DNA from: Verrucomicrobiota bacterium
Lineage (GTDB): Bacteria; Verrucomicrobiota; Verrucomicrobiia; Limisphaerales; J093
Length of the DNA stretch: 64,000 bases
Direction of reading: 5' to 3'
Assembly (NCBI GenBank): GCA_016716505.1
Contig: JADJWF010000004.1
Coordinates: forward strand, 496,001 to 560,000
The translations under genes were made by a program, and so were the position numbers. Below the pieces are notes generated by a model. It saw only the letters and a program-made list of their open reading frames with translations. It had not been told where the DNA came from and made no database searches. Positions 17,161 through 25,857 of this stretch are shown in pieces (positions within the stretch are counted from its first letter, which is position 1; each line of letters starts with the position of its first letter).

Positions 17161-18723
17161 GTGATTCTGGCGGTTTTGCATCACCACTTCCGCCCCGGCG
17201 GCGTCCGGCGAGTCATCGAACTGGCCCTGCCGCACCTGGTCGCCCACGCGCCGAAGCGGATTGCCCGCGTCGTTCTTTCCGCGGGGGAGGCTCCCGATGA
17301 GGCCTGGCTTCGAGGGATCGCGCGGACAGTGTCCGGCGCGGAAGTTGAGACCTTCGTCCACTCCTCCTTCGGCTATTCGTCCGAGGCGCCCGGTTCGCAA
17401 GGGAATTCATCGGCGGCGGTCCGGCGGGGATTAACCCAATTGTTGCACCATTGCGGCGCTGCCCCACTGGTCTGGGCGCATAACCTTGGCCTGGGGCGGA
17501 ATGTGCGGCTCGCGCGTGAACTCGGCCGGCTGTGTCACGCGGGGAACCTCCCGTTGATCCTGCATCACCACGACTGGTGGTTCGACAATCGCTGGCCCCG
17601 GTACGCCGCAATCCGGGAGGCCGGGGGCCGGACGCTTGCCGGTCTTGCCCGCTCTGTGCTCCCCGCGTCGCCGTGGATTGCGCATGCCGCGATCAACGAA
17701 CGCGACGCCCGCCTCCTTCAACGCCACTTCGGTCCCCGCGCCGGGTGGTTGCCGAATCCGGTGGCGCCGTGGCCTCCGGTGTCCCGCGAGCGCGAGCAAG
17801 CCGCGCGGGACTGGCTGTGCGAGGAATTGGGGGACGATGGGCCGGTCTGGCTGCTTCCCTGCCGGCTGCTGCGACGCAAGAACATCGCCGAGGCGCTGCT
17901 GCTGACGCGTTGGTTGCGTCCGGAAGCGTGGCTGGTGACGACGGCAGGAGTCAGCTCGCCGCCGGAGGCGCCCTATGCCGCCGCCCTCAAGCACGCGGCG
18001 CGGACCCAGGGCTGGCGGCTCCGACTCGCCGTGTTGGAACGCGAAGAGCGGCAGCCGCCGACTGTGCCCGAGTTGCTGGCAGCCAGCGAGGCGGTGTTGC
18101 TGACCTCGGTTCAGGAGGGATTTGGACTGCCGTACCTCGAGGCTTCGGCGGCTCACCGTCCGCTGCTTGCGCGCCAGCTTCCCAACGTGGCGCCCGACCT
18201 CGCCAAGTTCGGATTTTCGTTTCCTCAGAGCTACGCGGAGATCCTGATCGCGCCCGAGTTGTTTGACTGGCCCGCAGAGAGGCGCCGGCAGGAGCGGCGG
18301 TTCAAGGCGTGGCGGTCCCAGATGCCCCGGGCCGTGCAACGGGAGGTGCCGCGGCCGGCCTTGCTGGCGGCGGGAAGTGCGCCCCAACCAATTCCGTTCA
18401 GCCGTCTGACCCTGACGGCGCAGCTCGAGGTTCTCACCCGACCGGTCGCCGAGTCGTGGGCGAGGTGTGCTCCGCTGAATCCATTTCTGGTTGCCTGGCG
18501 AAAACGGGCCGCCGCCGGGAAACTCCGGGCGACTCCCTGGCCCCGGACGGCCGCCCGGTGGCTGGGCGGGCGCGCCTACGCTCGTCGGTTTTTTGAGCTG
18601 GCGCCTTTGGCGCCCCGCGCCGTGCCCAAGCGGGTGGACTCAACCCGCGTTCAGCGCGAACTGCTGGCGGCCAAGCTCACGGGCGATAACCTCTTCCCCC
18701 TCCTGTGGCACCCGGACACATGA
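17161..18723 (+). CDS. GT4-type glycosyltransferase
   Basis: 520 residues with a GTG start. The N-terminus MILAVLHHHFRPGGVRRVIE is the acceptor-side start of GT-B enzymes (the GGV loop). The donor domain is recognisable by WLLPCRLLRRKNIAEAL, and by VLLTSVQEGFGLPYLEASA, the EGFGLP motif of group 1 transferases. The C-terminal 120 residues are a lineage-specific extension. GT4 enzymes transfer sugars from nucleotide donors in the cytoplasm, for glycans or solutes. The stop overlaps the ATG of the HAD gene (ATGA at 18720), so the two are co-translated; with the neighbouring GpgS-like gene this forms a carbohydrate cluster. Confidence 0.83.
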   Translation: MILAVLHHHFRPGGVRRVIELALPHLVAHAPKRIARVVLSAGEAPDEAWLRGIARTVSGAEVETFVHSSFGYSSEAPGSQGNSSAAVRRGLTQLLHHCGAAPLVWAHNLGLGRNVRLARELGRLCHAGNLPLILHHHDWWFDNRWPRYAAIREAGGRTLAGLARSVLPASPWIAHAAINERDARLLQRHFGPRAGWLPNPVAPWPPVSREREQAARDWLCEELGDDGPVWLLPCRLLRRKNIAEALLLTRWLRPEAWLVTTAGVSSPPEAPYAAALKHAARTQGWRLRLAVLEREERQPPTVPELLAASEAVLLTSVQEGFGLPYLEASAAHRPLLARQLPNVAPDLAKFGFSFPQSYAEILIAPELFDWPAERRRQERRFKAWRSQMPRAVQREVPRPALLAAGSAPQPIPFSRLTLTAQLEVLTRPVAESWARCAPLNPFLVAWRKRAAAGKLRATPWPRTAARWLGGRAYARRFFELAPLAPRAVPKRVDSTRVQRELLAAKLTGDNLFPLLWHPDT

Positions 18724-19436
18724 AGATTCGCGCCGTCATCTTTGACCTGTACAACACGCTGCTGAAGGTCGGTCCGCCGCCGCCCGATGCGGACGTCCGG
18801 TGGAGCGCCCTGTTTCGGGAGCATTTCGGCAGCGAGCCGCCCCTCAGCCGGCTGGACTTTTCCGTCGCTTGCGGTCGCGTGGTCGTCCGCCACCACGAGG
18901 CGGCCCGAGCGGCAGGCATTCCATTCCCGGAAGTTCAGTGGCCGACGGTGGTCGCCGAGGTTCTGCCTGCGTTCCCGAAGCTTTGGCCGGAGTTGCGGGC
19001 GGAGTTCGTCTATCGCCAGATCCAGACCGGCCGCACGACCGCGATGTCGGCGAAAGTCGCGGCGGCGCTTGGGACCCTGCACCGGGCGGGCTGCCGCCTC
19101 GGGATCGCGTCCAACGCGCAAGCGTACAGTTTGCGGGAACTGCGCGAAGGTTTGGCCTCCCAGCGGATGGCGATGGATGTCTTCGAATCCGCCCTTTGCT
19201 TCTGGTCGTTTGAACACGGTTTCAGCAAGCCTGACCCGCACGTGTTCCGGATCCTCACCGCGCGTTGCGAGGCGATGGGCATCGGTCCCGCGGAAATGCT
19301 GATGGTGGGCGACCGGCTCGATAACGACCTGGAACCCGCGCAGCGGCACGGTTGGCAGACGTTTCAAGTTGGCACCACGACACCCGATACGGAGGGGAGC
19401 GACTGGGACCGTTTGCTCGCGGTGGTGCTCGGCTAG
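18720..19436 (+). CDS. HAD-superfamily hydrolase
   Basis: 238 residues. HAD motif I is VIFDLYNTLLKV, with the nucleophile Asp followed by Leu-Tyr, a common variant in which the second Asp is replaced. Motif II lies in LGIASNAQ, motif III at the KPDPHVFR lysine, and motif IV in MLMVGDRLDNDLEPAQ. The missing second Asp of motif I (DLY instead of DxD) is shared by haloacid dehalogenase-type and some phosphatase members, so dehalogenase versus sugar-phosphatase cannot be decided from sequence. It is translationally coupled to the GT4 gene, which favours a phosphatase role in the same pathway. Confidence 0.87.
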   Translation: MKIRAVIFDLYNTLLKVGPPPPDADVRWSALFREHFGSEPPLSRLDFSVACGRVVVRHHEAARAAGIPFPEVQWPTVVAEVLPAFPKLWPELRAEFVYRQIQTGRTTAMSAKVAAALGTLHRAGCRLGIASNAQAYSLRELREGLASQRMAMDVFESALCFWSFEHGFSKPDPHVFRILTARCEAMGIGPAEMLMVGDRLDNDLEPAQRHGWQTFQVGTTTPDTEGSDWDRLLAVVLG

Positions 19437-19567
19437 CCCGGTTATTTCACAGTTCGCGGGAAACGCGCGCGGACTGTGGCGGCTGGCGTGAGCCGGTGGA
19501 GGCGTGCCCACGCCGCCCGGACCGCCGCCTCACGGCGACGGTTACCATGGCTATGAAGCATCCGGGC

Positions 19568-21442
19568 TTAGGGCGCCTCTCCCGCTTCTTCGAGGCGCTC
19601 GTTGACGACTTTGAGGTAGTTGAAGGCCAGGAAGTTCTCCCAGCTCTTGAGTTCGAGCGAGCGCGTGAGGTGCGTCTTCGCCCGGGCGTAGTCGCCCCGC
19701 TGCAGTTCGTGCCAGCCCAGCATCAGGTGCGTGTAGTAGCTGAGCGGGTCCAGGCGCAGCGCCTCTTGAAACCACGGCGTCGCTTCGTCGTGCCGCCCCA
19801 GCCAGTCCAGGCACATGCCCAACCGGATGCGCGGGGCCGCCTCCCACGGATTCAACTCGCCCGCCCGCCGAAACCATGCGATGGCGTCCTCGGCGATCTG
19901 CCGCCAGTTCTCCGGCCCTTCCCAACTGAGCAGGCGACAGTATTCGCCGATGCGCTGGGCGGTCTCCCAGTTGGCCGGCTCCACCAACCACGCGGTCTGC
20001 AGGGCCTTGAGCTGGACCTGCGCCGTGGTGGCCTGGCTGGCCTGCGTCAGCGCCCGGCCCTCCCGATAGGACCGTAGCGCCTGGGGCGCCAAGTAGGCGA
20101 GCGAGGCGATTCCCACGATCGTCACCGCCAGCCGGCCCACGCCGCGGGGACTGATCCAGCACCTCCCCGTGGCAAACCGGAGATGGCCGGTCAAACTCGC
20201 CAGCAGCGCGACGGCCGTGAGCGCCACCCCAGGAATGTGCAGATGGAAGTCGGTGAAGGAATGAATGCCCAGGGCGACCAACCCGGTCCCCACGCCGAGC
20301 ACGTGCGCCGCCCGGTCGCTCGGCTTGATGGTGAGGGCGTTTTCGGCGCGGTGCACGTAGCGCCACGTGCGCTTGGCGCCCCAGGCTGCCAGCGCAAAAA
20401 AGATTCCGATCAATGCGGCGCCCGCCACCCCGTAGTCCGTCAGCGTGTTCAGATACTCGTTGTGAACCCAGATGGGCCGCGCCTGCAGGGTCGCCGTCCG
20501 ATACTGCGGCAACCGGACGTCGAAGTGCGCCGGGCCGACGCCGCCCCACGGGTGGTCCAGCCACATCTTCACGGCCGGTCGCCAGATGTCGGCGCGGACA
20601 ATCGCCGTTTCCGCCTGGGCGGGCACGAACATCTTGGTGAGGCGCTCGCGCACGCGCTCGGACTTGTACAGGAAACCCATCGCCGCGACCGCCACAACCC
20701 CGGTGCTGATGAGGATGAGTTTGCGGTACCCCTGATAGCGGTACAAAAACGCGAACATGCCCGCCAGGGCCAGACCTGTCGCCAGGTAGCCGCCGCGCGA
20801 CATGGTGAACCCAATGCCCACCAGGCACAGCAACGCCACGTAGCCAAACAACACCCGCCCGACGGCCTTGACGCGGCTTAACAGCAAGCCTGCCAGCGCA
20901 ATCGGCAAGAGCAGTTCGAGGTAGCCCGCCAGATGGTTGGGGCAGATGAAGGTCCCGGAGCCGCGACCCGCGTATCCGGGCGGCTGCGGAAACATCCAGA
21001 TCCGCTCGGAGCCGGTCAGCACCTGGAAAACGGCATAGGCCGCCAGCAAACTCCCCACGCCCAACACCGTGAACAGGAGCCGCTGACTGGTTTCCTGGTG
21101 ATGCAGGTTGTTGAGGACGATGAAGAACAGCCAGGCGTAGGTCAGCACCTGGATGAACTCCTGCCGCGCGACATACTCGACATCGGCCTGGAAATAACGA
21201 AGCAACGCGTACGCCGCGAACGCGATGACCAACCACCCCGCCGGCGGCCAGAGGAAGCGGTGGCTGGGGTTGATCCAGAACCGCACCAGCCACAACGCCA
21301 GCGCCGGCAGGAGCAGCGCCTGCACGACGGCGAAATCCTGGCCCCGCACCGCGCCGGTCAGCAATGGGGCAACCACGAGCGCCGCGAGGACCAGCAGGAC
21401 AATTCCTTGTTCAATCCACTTGTCGAGAGACTCACGAAGCAT
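19568..21442 (-). CDS. O-antigen ligase-like (Wzy/WaaL) membrane protein with C-terminal TPR
   Basis: 624 residues. About ten hydrophobic segments span residues 12-430, with the large periplasmic loop near 260-330. Motifs typical of the O-antigen ligase/polymerase superfamily are IGFTMSRGGYLATGLAL (the Arg before Gly-Gly) and HPWGGVGPAHFDVRLPQY with the nearby HNEYLNTLTDYG containing the conserved His. Residues about 480-620 are TPR-like (WLGRHDEATPWFQEALRLDP). The product probably ligates or polymerises a lipid-linked glycan at the periplasmic face. It is convergent with the HAD gene, and no other polysaccharide assembly gene is adjacent. Confidence 0.82.
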   Translation of the reverse strand: MLRESLDKWIEQGIVLLVLAALVVAPLLTGAVRGQDFAVVQALLLPALALWLVRFWINPSHRFLWPPAGWLVIAFAAYALLRYFQADVEYVARQEFIQVLTYAWLFFIVLNNLHHQETSQRLLFTVLGVGSLLAAYAVFQVLTGSERIWMFPQPPGYAGRGSGTFICPNHLAGYLELLLPIALAGLLLSRVKAVGRVLFGYVALLCLVGIGFTMSRGGYLATGLALAGMFAFLYRYQGYRKLILISTGVVAVAAMGFLYKSERVRERLTKMFVPAQAETAIVRADIWRPAVKMWLDHPWGGVGPAHFDVRLPQYRTATLQARPIWVHNEYLNTLTDYGVAGAALIGIFFALAAWGAKRTWRYVHRAENALTIKPSDRAAHVLGVGTGLVALGIHSFTDFHLHIPGVALTAVALLASLTGHLRFATGRCWISPRGVGRLAVTIVGIASLAYLAPQALRSYREGRALTQASQATTAQVQLKALQTAWLVEPANWETAQRIGEYCRLLSWEGPENWRQIAEDAIAWFRRAGELNPWEAAPRIRLGMCLDWLGRHDEATPWFQEALRLDPLSYYTHLMLGWHELQRGDYARAKTHLTRSLELKSWENFLAFNYLKVVNERLEEAGEAP

Positions 21443-21630
21443 GCGCCCCGCAAGTCAAAGCCAACCCCCGCGCGCGGGTCACGCGAATTCACCGCGAAAG
21501 TGCCCTGGCAACGCATTGCCCGAGACCGCCGGCAGGTCCGGAGTGAGCTGTGGGAGCCTGTGTGGGTCCGGATCAGGAGCCTCTCCGTGCGACCGCCCCA
21601 TCACCCGGCAACTCCCCCGCACGATGGCAT

Positions 21631-22251
21631 CTATGGCTTGCGCTGTCGCCGGCCGGTGAGCATGAACAGTAGCACCATGGCGGCGGCGAACAGACCGAAA
21701 GCAATCAGCAGCGCCAGCGCCTTGAGCGCATTCGCGCTGCGCTGAACCTGCCGCTGTCGCGCTTGCTGTTCCGCCTGATACTGCGCCATTTCCCGTTTGA
21801 GAGCCTCGTCCAGCAGGTCTTCGTCGCGCAGGACGAGAGTCCACCAAGGCCCGCGGCCGGCGACCGCGAAGTCGGGTGGCAGCCGCTTGAGTTCGTGGTT
21901 TTCGGCGGGCCGGAAACCCCGCTCGTGCCAGACTGGACCGGGTTCGCCGCGCAGCCAGAGGCGGGCGACCCCCTGGGTTCGGCAAAGCGCCTCGAGCCGC
22001 TCCCACACCGCAGCTTGAGAATCCACCGCCTGCTGGCGGGAGTGAAACGCCTCCCCGAAGAGCAGCCCGTGAAAGCCGGCAGCCCGGAAGCCGAAGGCGC
22101 CGCACAAGATCCCATCCGAGCGTTCCACGATCTGGAATTGCGTCAGCCGCTTTTCCCATTCGGTGACGGGCTGGCGCGCGACTTCCCACAGCGCCTTCAA
22201 CGGCGTGAGATCGTCGAGCGTGGCCCGGCGCAGTTGGTAGCGGATTTCCAC
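21631..22251 (-). CDS. GNAT-like protein with C-terminal membrane anchor
   Basis: The GTG at 22251 (VEIRYQLRRATLDDL) is chosen because it opens an acetyltransferase-style domain and avoids overlapping gatA; the frame is open further upstream. 206 residues. The first 140 follow the GNAT layout: RRATLDDLTPLKALWE as the first strand and helix, and VWHERGFRP near the acetyl-CoA-binding end. A Gln/Arg-rich helix (QYQAEQQARQRQVQR) and one TM segment (LLIAFGLFAAAMVLLFML) follow, giving a tail-anchored protein with the catalytic domain in the cytoplasm. A classical GNAT Q/RxxGxG/A motif is not clear, so activity is uncertain. It lies downstream of gatA on the same strand. Confidence 0.62.
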   Translation of the reverse strand: MEIRYQLRRATLDDLTPLKALWEVARQPVTEWEKRLTQFQIVERSDGILCGAFGFRAAGFHGLLFGEAFHSRQQAVDSQAAVWERLEALCRTQGVARLWLRGEPGPVWHERGFRPAENHELKRLPPDFAVAGRGPWWTLVLRDEDLLDEALKREMAQYQAEQQARQRQVQRSANALKALALLIAFGLFAAAMVLLFMLTGRRQRKP

Positions 22252-22306
22252 GGCGCGAAGGTAACGGCGCGACGATGGCGCGGGAAGGCGGACCGGCCCC
22301 GCCGAC

Positions 22307-23770
22307 TCAGCCCAACGGCGACTGCTCCCGATGCCAGTCGGTCGCCTGTTCGTAAGCGTGAGCAAGGCGGAGAATGGTGGCCTCGCCCAGGGGCGGACCG
22401 AGCAGTTGCAGTCCGATGGGCAGCCTGGGTGCCGCCGTGAAACCACACGGCACGCTCAGTCCGCAGATTCCCGCCAGGTTGCAGGACACGGTGAAGATGT
22501 CGCCCAGATACATTTGGAGCGGATCATCGGCTTTTTCGCCAAGCCGGTACGCCGCCGTCGGTGCAGTGGGAGTCACGATGGCGTCCACCTTCTCAAAGGC
22601 CCGGAGAAAGTCCCGGCGGATGAGCGCCCGAACCTTTTGCGCACGCAGGTAATAGGCGTCGTAGTAGCCGCTGCTCAGGACGTAGGTGCCGAGGATGATC
22701 CGGCGCTTGACCTCGGCTCCGAAGCCCGCGCCGCGGGTCCGGGAGTACATCTCGACCGGATCCGCCCCGTCCACGCGCAGCCCATATCGGACGCCGTCGA
22801 AGCGCGCGAGGTTGGCTGACGCTTCGGCCGGGGCGATGATGTAGTAGGCGGCGATCGCGTACTCCGTGTGCGGCAGCGAAATCTCCACGACTTCCGCCCC
22901 GAGGCGGGACAACGTCTGAATGGCCGCATCCACCGCCGCTTTCACCTCTGGATCGAGACCGCCCACGCCGTACTCCTTCGGCAACCCCAGCTTCAGCCCG
23001 CGGATGTCGCCATCCAACCGGGGAATCTCCGGTGACGGTTCCGGCAGGCTCGTGGAATCCAGCGGATCGTGCCCGCCGATCACGCGCAACAGGATGGCGG
23101 CGTCCTGCACGTCCTTGGTCATGGGGCCGATCTGGTCCAGCGACGACGCGTACGCCACCAGCCCGTAGCGCGACACCCGGCCGTACGTCGGCTTGAGGCC
23201 CACCACGCCGCAAAACGATGCGGGCTGCCGCACCGAGCCCCCGGTGTCTGAACCCAGGGCCGCGACGCACTGGTTCGACGCCACTGCCGCCGCCGAACCA
23301 CCGGAGGACCCCCCCGGCGTACGCGTCGTGTCCCAGGGATTGCGCGTTGGGCCGAAGGCGGAATTCTCGGTCGAGCTGCCCATCGCAAACTCGTCCATGT
23401 TGAGCCGGCCAAGCAAGACCGCCCCGGCCGCCTTGAGTCGGGCGACGACGGTCGCGTCGTAGGGCGATATGAAATTCGCGAGAATCTTCGAAGCACAGGT
23501 CAGCGGCTGGCCGCGCACGGCGATGACGTCCTTGAGCGCCAGCGGCACGCCCAACAGCGGCTTCTCCGCGTGCGTCACGCCCCGCGCGAGTTCCTGGTCG
23601 GCCGCCTCGGCAGCCGCCAGGACCCGGTCGGGGTCTTGATGCAAGAAGGCGCGCACGGCGCTGTCCACGCGGGAGGAATGTGCCAAACAAGCCGCTGCCG
23701 CCTCGCGCGCGGATACCTCACGTCGCGCCAGCCGCGCCGTGAGCTCGCCAATGGTCAAGCGGTTGAGCAT
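22307..23770 (-). CDS. gatA: Aspartyl/glutamyl-tRNA amidotransferase subunit A
   Basis: 487 residues from the ATG at 23770. It carries the amidase signature with the catalytic triad: Lys in GVPLALKDVIAV, the cis-Ser in TPGGSSGGSAAAVAS, and the nucleophile Ser in GSDTGGSVRQPASFCG. GatA releases ammonia from glutamine for transamidation of Glu-tRNA(Gln) or Asp-tRNA(Asn) by GatCAB. gatC lies upstream in the same operon, separated by a VOC gene; gatB is not in the window. Length and motifs match the family closely. Confidence 0.96.
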   Translation of the reverse strand: MLNRLTIGELTARLARREVSAREAAAACLAHSSRVDSAVRAFLHQDPDRVLAAAEAADQELARGVTHAEKPLLGVPLALKDVIAVRGQPLTCASKILANFISPYDATVVARLKAAGAVLLGRLNMDEFAMGSSTENSAFGPTRNPWDTTRTPGGSSGGSAAAVASNQCVAALGSDTGGSVRQPASFCGVVGLKPTYGRVSRYGLVAYASSLDQIGPMTKDVQDAAILLRVIGGHDPLDSTSLPEPSPEIPRLDGDIRGLKLGLPKEYGVGGLDPEVKAAVDAAIQTLSRLGAEVVEISLPHTEYAIAAYYIIAPAEASANLARFDGVRYGLRVDGADPVEMYSRTRGAGFGAEVKRRIILGTYVLSSGYYDAYYLRAQKVRALIRRDFLRAFEKVDAIVTPTAPTAAYRLGEKADDPLQMYLGDIFTVSCNLAGICGLSVPCGFTAAPRLPIGLQLLGPPLGEATILRLAHAYEQATDWHREQSPLG

Positions 23771-23784
23771 CGTCGCTGGGTGCT

Positions 23785-24138
23785 TCAACTCTTGCGCCGG
23801 TGGATGATGACCTCGTTCCCGTCGGGGTCAGCTACCACCGCCATGTGACCGACGGGCGTCTCCAAGGGCTCATGCCTGAGGCGCGCGCCGGCTTGCCGCA
23901 GCGCGTCAACAGCGGCCGCAAAATCGTCCACCTCGAACGCAAGGCTGGGTTGCCGCGTGCCGCGCTGGCCCAGTTCCATCATGGTCGTGATGGCAAACGT
24001 GCCGCCCGCGATGCCGTACTCGAACCATTGGCCGCCGAAATCGGATTCGACCGCCAGCCCCAGCACCCCTTCGTAGAATTTCCGGGCGCGGGCCATGTCA
24101 TCCGCCGGATACCCGGTGAAGGCGATCTCCTTGATCAT
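23785..24138 (-). CDS. VOC-family (glyoxalase-like) protein
   Basis: 117 residues forming one vicinal-oxygen-chelate module pair: IKEIAFTGYPADDMARARKF at the start, VDDFAAAVDALRQAGARL in the middle and AVVADPDGNEVIIHRR at the end. The DPDGN turn and C-terminal His/Glu are as in glyoxalase/bleomycin-resistance proteins. The function could be detoxification or ring-opening; metal ligands cannot be assigned with certainty. It sits between gatC and gatA with 14-28 bp gaps, so it is co-transcribed with tRNA amidotransferase genes. Confidence 0.87.
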   Translation of the reverse strand: MIKEIAFTGYPADDMARARKFYEGVLGLAVESDFGGQWFEYGIAGGTFAITTMMELGQRGTRQPSLAFEVDDFAAAVDALRQAGARLRHEPLETPVGHMAVVADPDGNEVIIHRRKS

Positions 24139-24166
24139 AGGTTGGAGGGAGGCGGGTTGGGTTCAG

Positions 24167-24454
24167 CTACTCGACGATCTTGGGGACGGTGAACAGCCCG
24201 TTGGCCTGGGCGGGGGCGTTGCGCAAGGCTTCGGCAGTCGGCAGGGACGGACGGACCTCATCGGGGCGCGTGATGTTCGCCAGCGGCACCGCGTGGGCCA
24301 TCGGCTCAATGCCGGTCACGTCCAGTTCGCGGAGCTTCGCGAAGTAATCCAGGATGGCATTCAACTGGCCGCCCAGCTTCCTCTCTTCGTCGGGCGTCAA
24401 TTCGAGGCGGGCGAGGCGGGCCACGTATTTGACGTCACAGTGTGGCGCGGACAT
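24167..24454 (-). CDS. gatC: Aspartyl/glutamyl-tRNA amidotransferase subunit C
   Basis: 95 residues, the usual size. VKYVARLARLELTPDEERKL is the family's N-terminal helix, and DVTGIEPMAHAVPLANITRP with the terminal LFTVPKIVE completes the match. GatC holds GatA and GatB together. It lies 35 bp after the HPr gene and 28 bp before the VOC gene on the same strand. Confidence 0.95.
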   Translation of the reverse strand: MSAPHCDVKYVARLARLELTPDEERKLGGQLNAILDYFAKLRELDVTGIEPMAHAVPLANITRPDEVRPSLPTAEALRNAPAQANGLFTVPKIVE

Positions 24455-24489
24455 GGCTCGGAGCGCAAAACGCGAAGCGGGACAGCGGC

Positions 24490-24789
24490 CTAGTCCTCCT
24501 CGAACTTGCGGTTGATGAGATCCTCCAGCTCGCGCAGCGCCTGATCGGCATCCGCACCGTCGGCAACAAGTCTGAGCCGCGACCCTGGCCCTGCCGCGAG
24601 CATCATCAGACCCATGATGGACTTGCCATTAACCGTGTCGCCGTCCTTCTCGACCAGGATCTCGCTCTGATAGCGGGAAGCGATGCGCACGAACTTCGAC
24701 GCCGGCCGGGCGTGGATGCCCAGCTTGTTCTGGACCGTAACCTCCTTTTGGGCGTGGACGGTCGCGTGATTGTCCGGCGTTTTGCTCAT
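24490..24789 (-). CDS. ptsH: HPr-family phosphocarrier protein
   Basis: 99 residues from the ATG at 24789, preceded by ACGGGGA as a possible ribosome site. NKLGIHARPASKFV carries the active-site His, and VNGKSIMGLMMLAAGPG holds the regulatory Ser position, so the protein is an intact HPr of the Ser-regulated type. No enzyme I, EII or HPr kinase is in the window. It is first in the HPr-gatC-VOC-gatA operon, so the gene could serve regulation or nitrogen-type PTS rather than sugar uptake. The role in this organism is not resolved. Confidence 0.92.
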   Translation of the reverse strand: MSKTPDNHATVHAQKEVTVQNKLGIHARPASKFVRIASRYQSEILVEKDGDTVNGKSIMGLMMLAAGPGSRLRLVADGADADQALRELEDLINRKFEED

Positions 24790-25262
24790 TCCCCGTAACG
24801 GGTGCGAGGCTAGCAATTCGGCGAAATCTGACCAGTGAATACCGCGTAACAAAACGGACGGCTGACGAACAGGCGGGCAATCTTTGTTTGTCAGTGGGTG
24901 GGGGAAACGATTAAGGCTCAACCACGCTGCCACGTAAGGGTGAGCCTGGTCCGGGGACGGCCACTGACACCGTCTCCGTCAGTGCCACCGTCACCGTAGC
25001 CGATGGCTTTGCCTCGGTCCGTGACCTTGAACCAGCCATTCTGGAGACGACCCGCGCGGCCGGAGGCCGGCTATACGTCCGGCCGTCCACCTTGAACACT
25101 GGGTGGAAAACCCAACTCCAATTCCACCCCAGCCCCCACCCGCCTTGATCTCCCCCCGACCTGACCGTTGACGCACGCTACCCGAACCCGTTGGTGAACC
25201 CAAATGAACTTGCATTCAGGGGCCGGTTTCCCATGCTCCGGTTCAGCGACGACGCTACTTTT
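24790..25262. other. Intergenic region between HPr and ferredoxin genes
   Basis: 473 bp between divergent genes. Several short frames exist, including a plus-strand stretch near 24930-25146 with Thr/Val-rich translation, but no start, ribosome site or family supports them. A TAGCCT about 18 nt before the HPr start could be its -10 box without a good -35. Confidence 0.45.
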
Positions 25263-25496
25263 ATGGCAGACAAAGCAAACAAGTACCCCGAGAACGCGGC
25301 CGGAAAGTATTACGTGGACAACCAGTGCATTGACTGCGACCTGTGCCGCGAAACCGCGCCGAACAATTTCAAGCGCAACGAAGACGGCGGCTATTCCTAC
25401 GTTTCCAAGCAGCCGGAAAACGCCGACGAGGAGGCCCAATGCAAGGAGGCCAAAGAGGGTTGCCCGGTCGAAGCGATCGGGGATGACGGCGCGTAG
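25263..25496 (+). CDS. 4Fe-4S ferredoxin
   Basis: 77 residues from the ATG at 25263; the frame is open further upstream, but the conserved N-terminus starts here. One cluster is expected: CIDCDLC supplies three cysteines and GCPVEAI the fourth, with an extra Cys in AQCKEA that may form a disulfide, as in single-cluster archaeal and Thermotoga-type ferredoxins. It is an acidic electron carrier in the cytoplasm; the partner is unknown. Monocistronic, followed by a strong terminator. Confidence 0.92.
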   Translation: MADKANKYPENAAGKYYVDNQCIDCDLCRETAPNNFKRNEDGGYSYVSKQPENADEEAQCKEAKEGCPVEAIGDDGA

Positions 25497-25517
25497 CGCA
25501 AAGAGTCTTTCCTGAAC

Positions 25518-25549
25518 GCCCCTCGGTTCAAGCCGAAGGGCGTTTTTTG
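25518..25549 (+). terminator. Rho-independent terminator of the ferredoxin gene
   Basis: cgccc-ctcgg-ttcaag-ccgaa-gggcg forms a stem of ten pairs with one mismatch (25518-25543), followed by six T then gtttg. Confidence 0.85.
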
Positions 25550-25857
25550 TTTGTGGCGACGGGCCCGAACCTCCCGGCCAACCCGTGCCGCCCCCGCCCT
25601 ACCGGGCGATTGGTCTTCAGAGGGTGATTTCGCGTCAAGGAGCGCGGAACCATGTGGGCCAGGCGAGCAAGCTCCCGCCCGCTCCCGGCCAACCCTTCAA
25701 AGTTGGCGTCTCCCGCTGCCGGACCTGCCGAGGCGCGCCGGCCGATGTTTTCGCACTCGACGCGGGATAGGCGTTGCGCGGCAGAGGGCGAAGGAGTACC
25801 GTCGAATGACACGCATAAGGCAAACCGCATGCAACTCAACCCCTCCGCGCCATCCTC
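25550..25857. other. Intergenic region upstream of the DUF2235 gene
   Basis: About 308 bp with no credible gene on either strand; short frames here are shadows extending from the DUF2235 gene. It carries the promoter listed at 25774-25802. Confidence 0.5.
25774..25802 (+). promoter_or_regulatory. Predicted promoter of the DUF2235 gene
   Basis: TTGCGC (25774-25779), 17-bp spacer, TACCGT (25797-25802), with a leader of about 50 nt before the ATG at 25858. Confidence 0.4.

Noticed and set aside
19551..21293. 580-codon minus-strand frame overlapping the O-antigen ligase gene
   Set aside because: Same strand, other frame; the ligase frame has TM segments and family motifs, and this one does not.
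25255..25260. TACTTT as a -10 box for the ferredoxin gene
   Set aside because: It ends within a few bases of the ATG at 25263 and has no -35 at a proper distance, so transcription would begin inside the gene.
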